Shown here: one piece after another, positions 34,800-35,670 of the stretch
How positions within the stretch are numbered: position 1 is the first letter of the stretch
Layout of the letters: each line of letters starts with the position of its first letter
Origin: an uncultured Bacteroidota bacterium
GTDB lineage: Bacteria > Bacteroidota > Bacteroidia > Chitinophagales > Chitinophagaceae
NCBI GenBank assembly: GCA_903821465.1
Contig: CAIJLK010000075.1
Span: forward strand, 1-35,670
Reading direction: 5' to 3'
Length of the DNA stretch: 35,670 bases
The notes under the pieces: generated by a model
The model's database searches: none
The model's input: only the letters and a program-made list of their open reading frames with translations
Told to the model about the DNA's origin: nothing
Program-made: the position numbers and the translations under genes

Positions 34800-35670
34800 G
34801 CTGTTTTGCTGAAGGTCCATATTGGCTTCTCAGCCACCAATAAATGGGTCACTAAAAATAGACTCAAAAAAGATCCCGTATAAAAAAGATAGAGATAAGG
34901 AACGTCTACCAAGGTATAGAAGATCACTAATGTAAATTTTAGCGTAGCAATCGGAAGATGTGCTTTTTGAAGTTTGTATTTTTTTGAGATAGCTAAACAA
35001 ATAATCATAAACACGGTGGGCAATATCAGTGCAGAATAAATTAATAAATGATGTTGCAGTGCAATATTATTTGGTCCGAAGAATTTTGCAAAGCCCAGGC
35101 TTTCACGGAAAACAACAGGTGCATCTTTCCAAACTCTTTCACTGAAAATAATATACTCAGCAGGAATGGATGTGAGGGTTAAGAATGTTTTCCATCCAAA
35201 TGGAATGAGCACAAGTGTAATAAAAAATAGTATCCCCATCAATACAATTCTCAGAAGAGTTTTAAAATCCTTCGAGTACAAATAATAGACCAACATGGCA
35301 GGGATCCAGCCAACTAATGAATACCTACTGAGAACACAAAGTGAGGTAGCCATCCCAATCAACCATCCATTATTACTCATTAATGCCAGGGCGAGAAAAC
35401 TATAAAATAAGATCACCACACCTTCTTCTGTGTAGATCAATAAACCAGAATTGTGCGCATTTAATATCCACCAAATGAGCAGGAATGCGGCAAAAAAAAT
35501 GGGTCCAGCTTTTTTATGCAAGGGTTGAATGCGCCAGATAAATAATGCAGCCAAAATAAACAAGGCCACAACGGTGGTCCATCTAGGATCGGCATCAAAA
35601 AAAACAGGAATGCTAAAAGGTAACCACATGGCGGGTAAATAAATGGGATGCATGCCACCCCAGATTTCCG
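34796..35670 (-). CDS. Multi-spanning membrane protein, probable GT-C-type glycosyltransferase (5' end cut)
   Basis: Only the C-terminal part is in the window. The frame is open to the right edge: an ATG at 35653 exists, but the codons before it (EIWGG) continue in frame, and the segment GGMHPIYLPAMWLPF looks like a conserved internal region, so the protein probably starts outside. At least seven hydrophobic helices are visible. The layout resembles polyprenyl-phosphate-dependent or DUF2029/GT87-like glycosyltransferases, but no catalytic Asp motif can be judged in this fragment. The stop overlaps the stop of the GH3 gene. Confidence 0.65.
   Translation of the reverse strand, partial: EIWGGMHPIYLPAMWLPFSIPVFFDADPRWTTVVALFILAALFIWRIQPLHKKAGPIFFAAFLLIWWILNAHNSGLLIYTEEGVVILFYSFLALALMSNNGWLIGMATSLCVLSRYSLVGWIPAMLVYYLYSKDFKTLLRIVLMGILFFITLVLIPFGWKTFLTLTSIPAEYIIFSERVWKDAPVVFRESLGFAKFFGPNNIALQHHLLIYSALILPTVFMIICLAISKKYKLQKAHLPIATLKFTLVIFYTLVDVPYLYLFYTGSFLSLFLVTHLLVAEKPIWTFSKTA

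Overview
The window looks like chromosomal DNA of a Bacteroidota bacterium, most likely family Chitinophagaceae. This is inference from gene content and style; no rRNA is present. The DNA is AT-rich. Many upstream regions carry exact copies of the Bacteroidota -7 promoter element TAnnTTTG, and clear Shine-Dalgarno sites are rare. Lipoproteins have short lipoboxes, and family types such as DUF4369/TlpA proteins, 7TMR-DISM hybrid kinases, bacterial GH3 proteins and the rlmD-rhomboid-EEP cluster fit this phylum. I see no complete insertion sequence, prophage, CRISPR array, tRNA or rRNA. Most of the window is housekeeping and envelope genes, with a few less ordinary spots.

Layout. 1-4.4 kb: a GH32 fructan hydrolase, the Kdo 8-oxidase kdnB, a lipoprotein alpha/beta hydrolase and a one-domain asparaginase. 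4.4-7.9 kb: a membrane hybrid histidine kinase and an OmpA-type lipoprotein with its own terminator. 7.9-10.2 kb: an acyltransferase and acyl-CoA synthetase pair. 10.2-13.5 kb: a signalling locus with a membrane protein that carries a probable cytoplasmic DNA-binding tail, a divergently transcribed small protein of unknown function, and a LytS-type kinase with no LytTR partner in view. The 344-base gap in this locus holds a perfect 14-bp inverted repeat. 13.5-16.5 kb: gmk, an SDR and an M20 amidohydrolase. 16.5-19.2 kb: lysS and an RluE/RsuA-type pseudouridine synthase, whose short leader ends in a terminator-like hairpin touching the start codon. 19.2-22.8 kb: an LpxD-type acyltransferase, an NAD-dependent epimerase, and a metal module of a Fur-family regulator, a SCO1/SenC protein and a divergent MerC protein whose promoter contains a perfect 7-1-7 palindrome. 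22.8-29.8 kb: cysS, two EEP phosphatase-type membrane proteins, two rhomboids (one lacking the catalytic Ser) and rlmD, all on the minus strand with short gaps or overlaps. 29.9-35.7 kb: a TlpA-like thioredoxin, metF, lptB, a GH3-family adenylating enzyme and a membrane protein cut by the right edge.

Themes. Several genes serve the outer membrane (kdnB, an LpxD-like protein, lptB, the OmpA lipoprotein). Fatty-acid activation and lipid acylation appear as a pair (plsC-like and fadD-like). Translation and RNA genes are spread through the window (lysS, cysS, the pseudouridine synthase, rlmD). Gene packing is tight: five of seven convergent gene pairs have stop codons that overlap, touch or lie within 3 bases. 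The best candidates for something undescribed are the attenuator-like leader at 18.8 kb, the receptor/LytS locus at 10.2-13.5 kb, the inverted repeat at 11.8 kb, the heptamer repeat at 16.5 kb that also runs into the end of lysS, and the Ser-less rhomboid.
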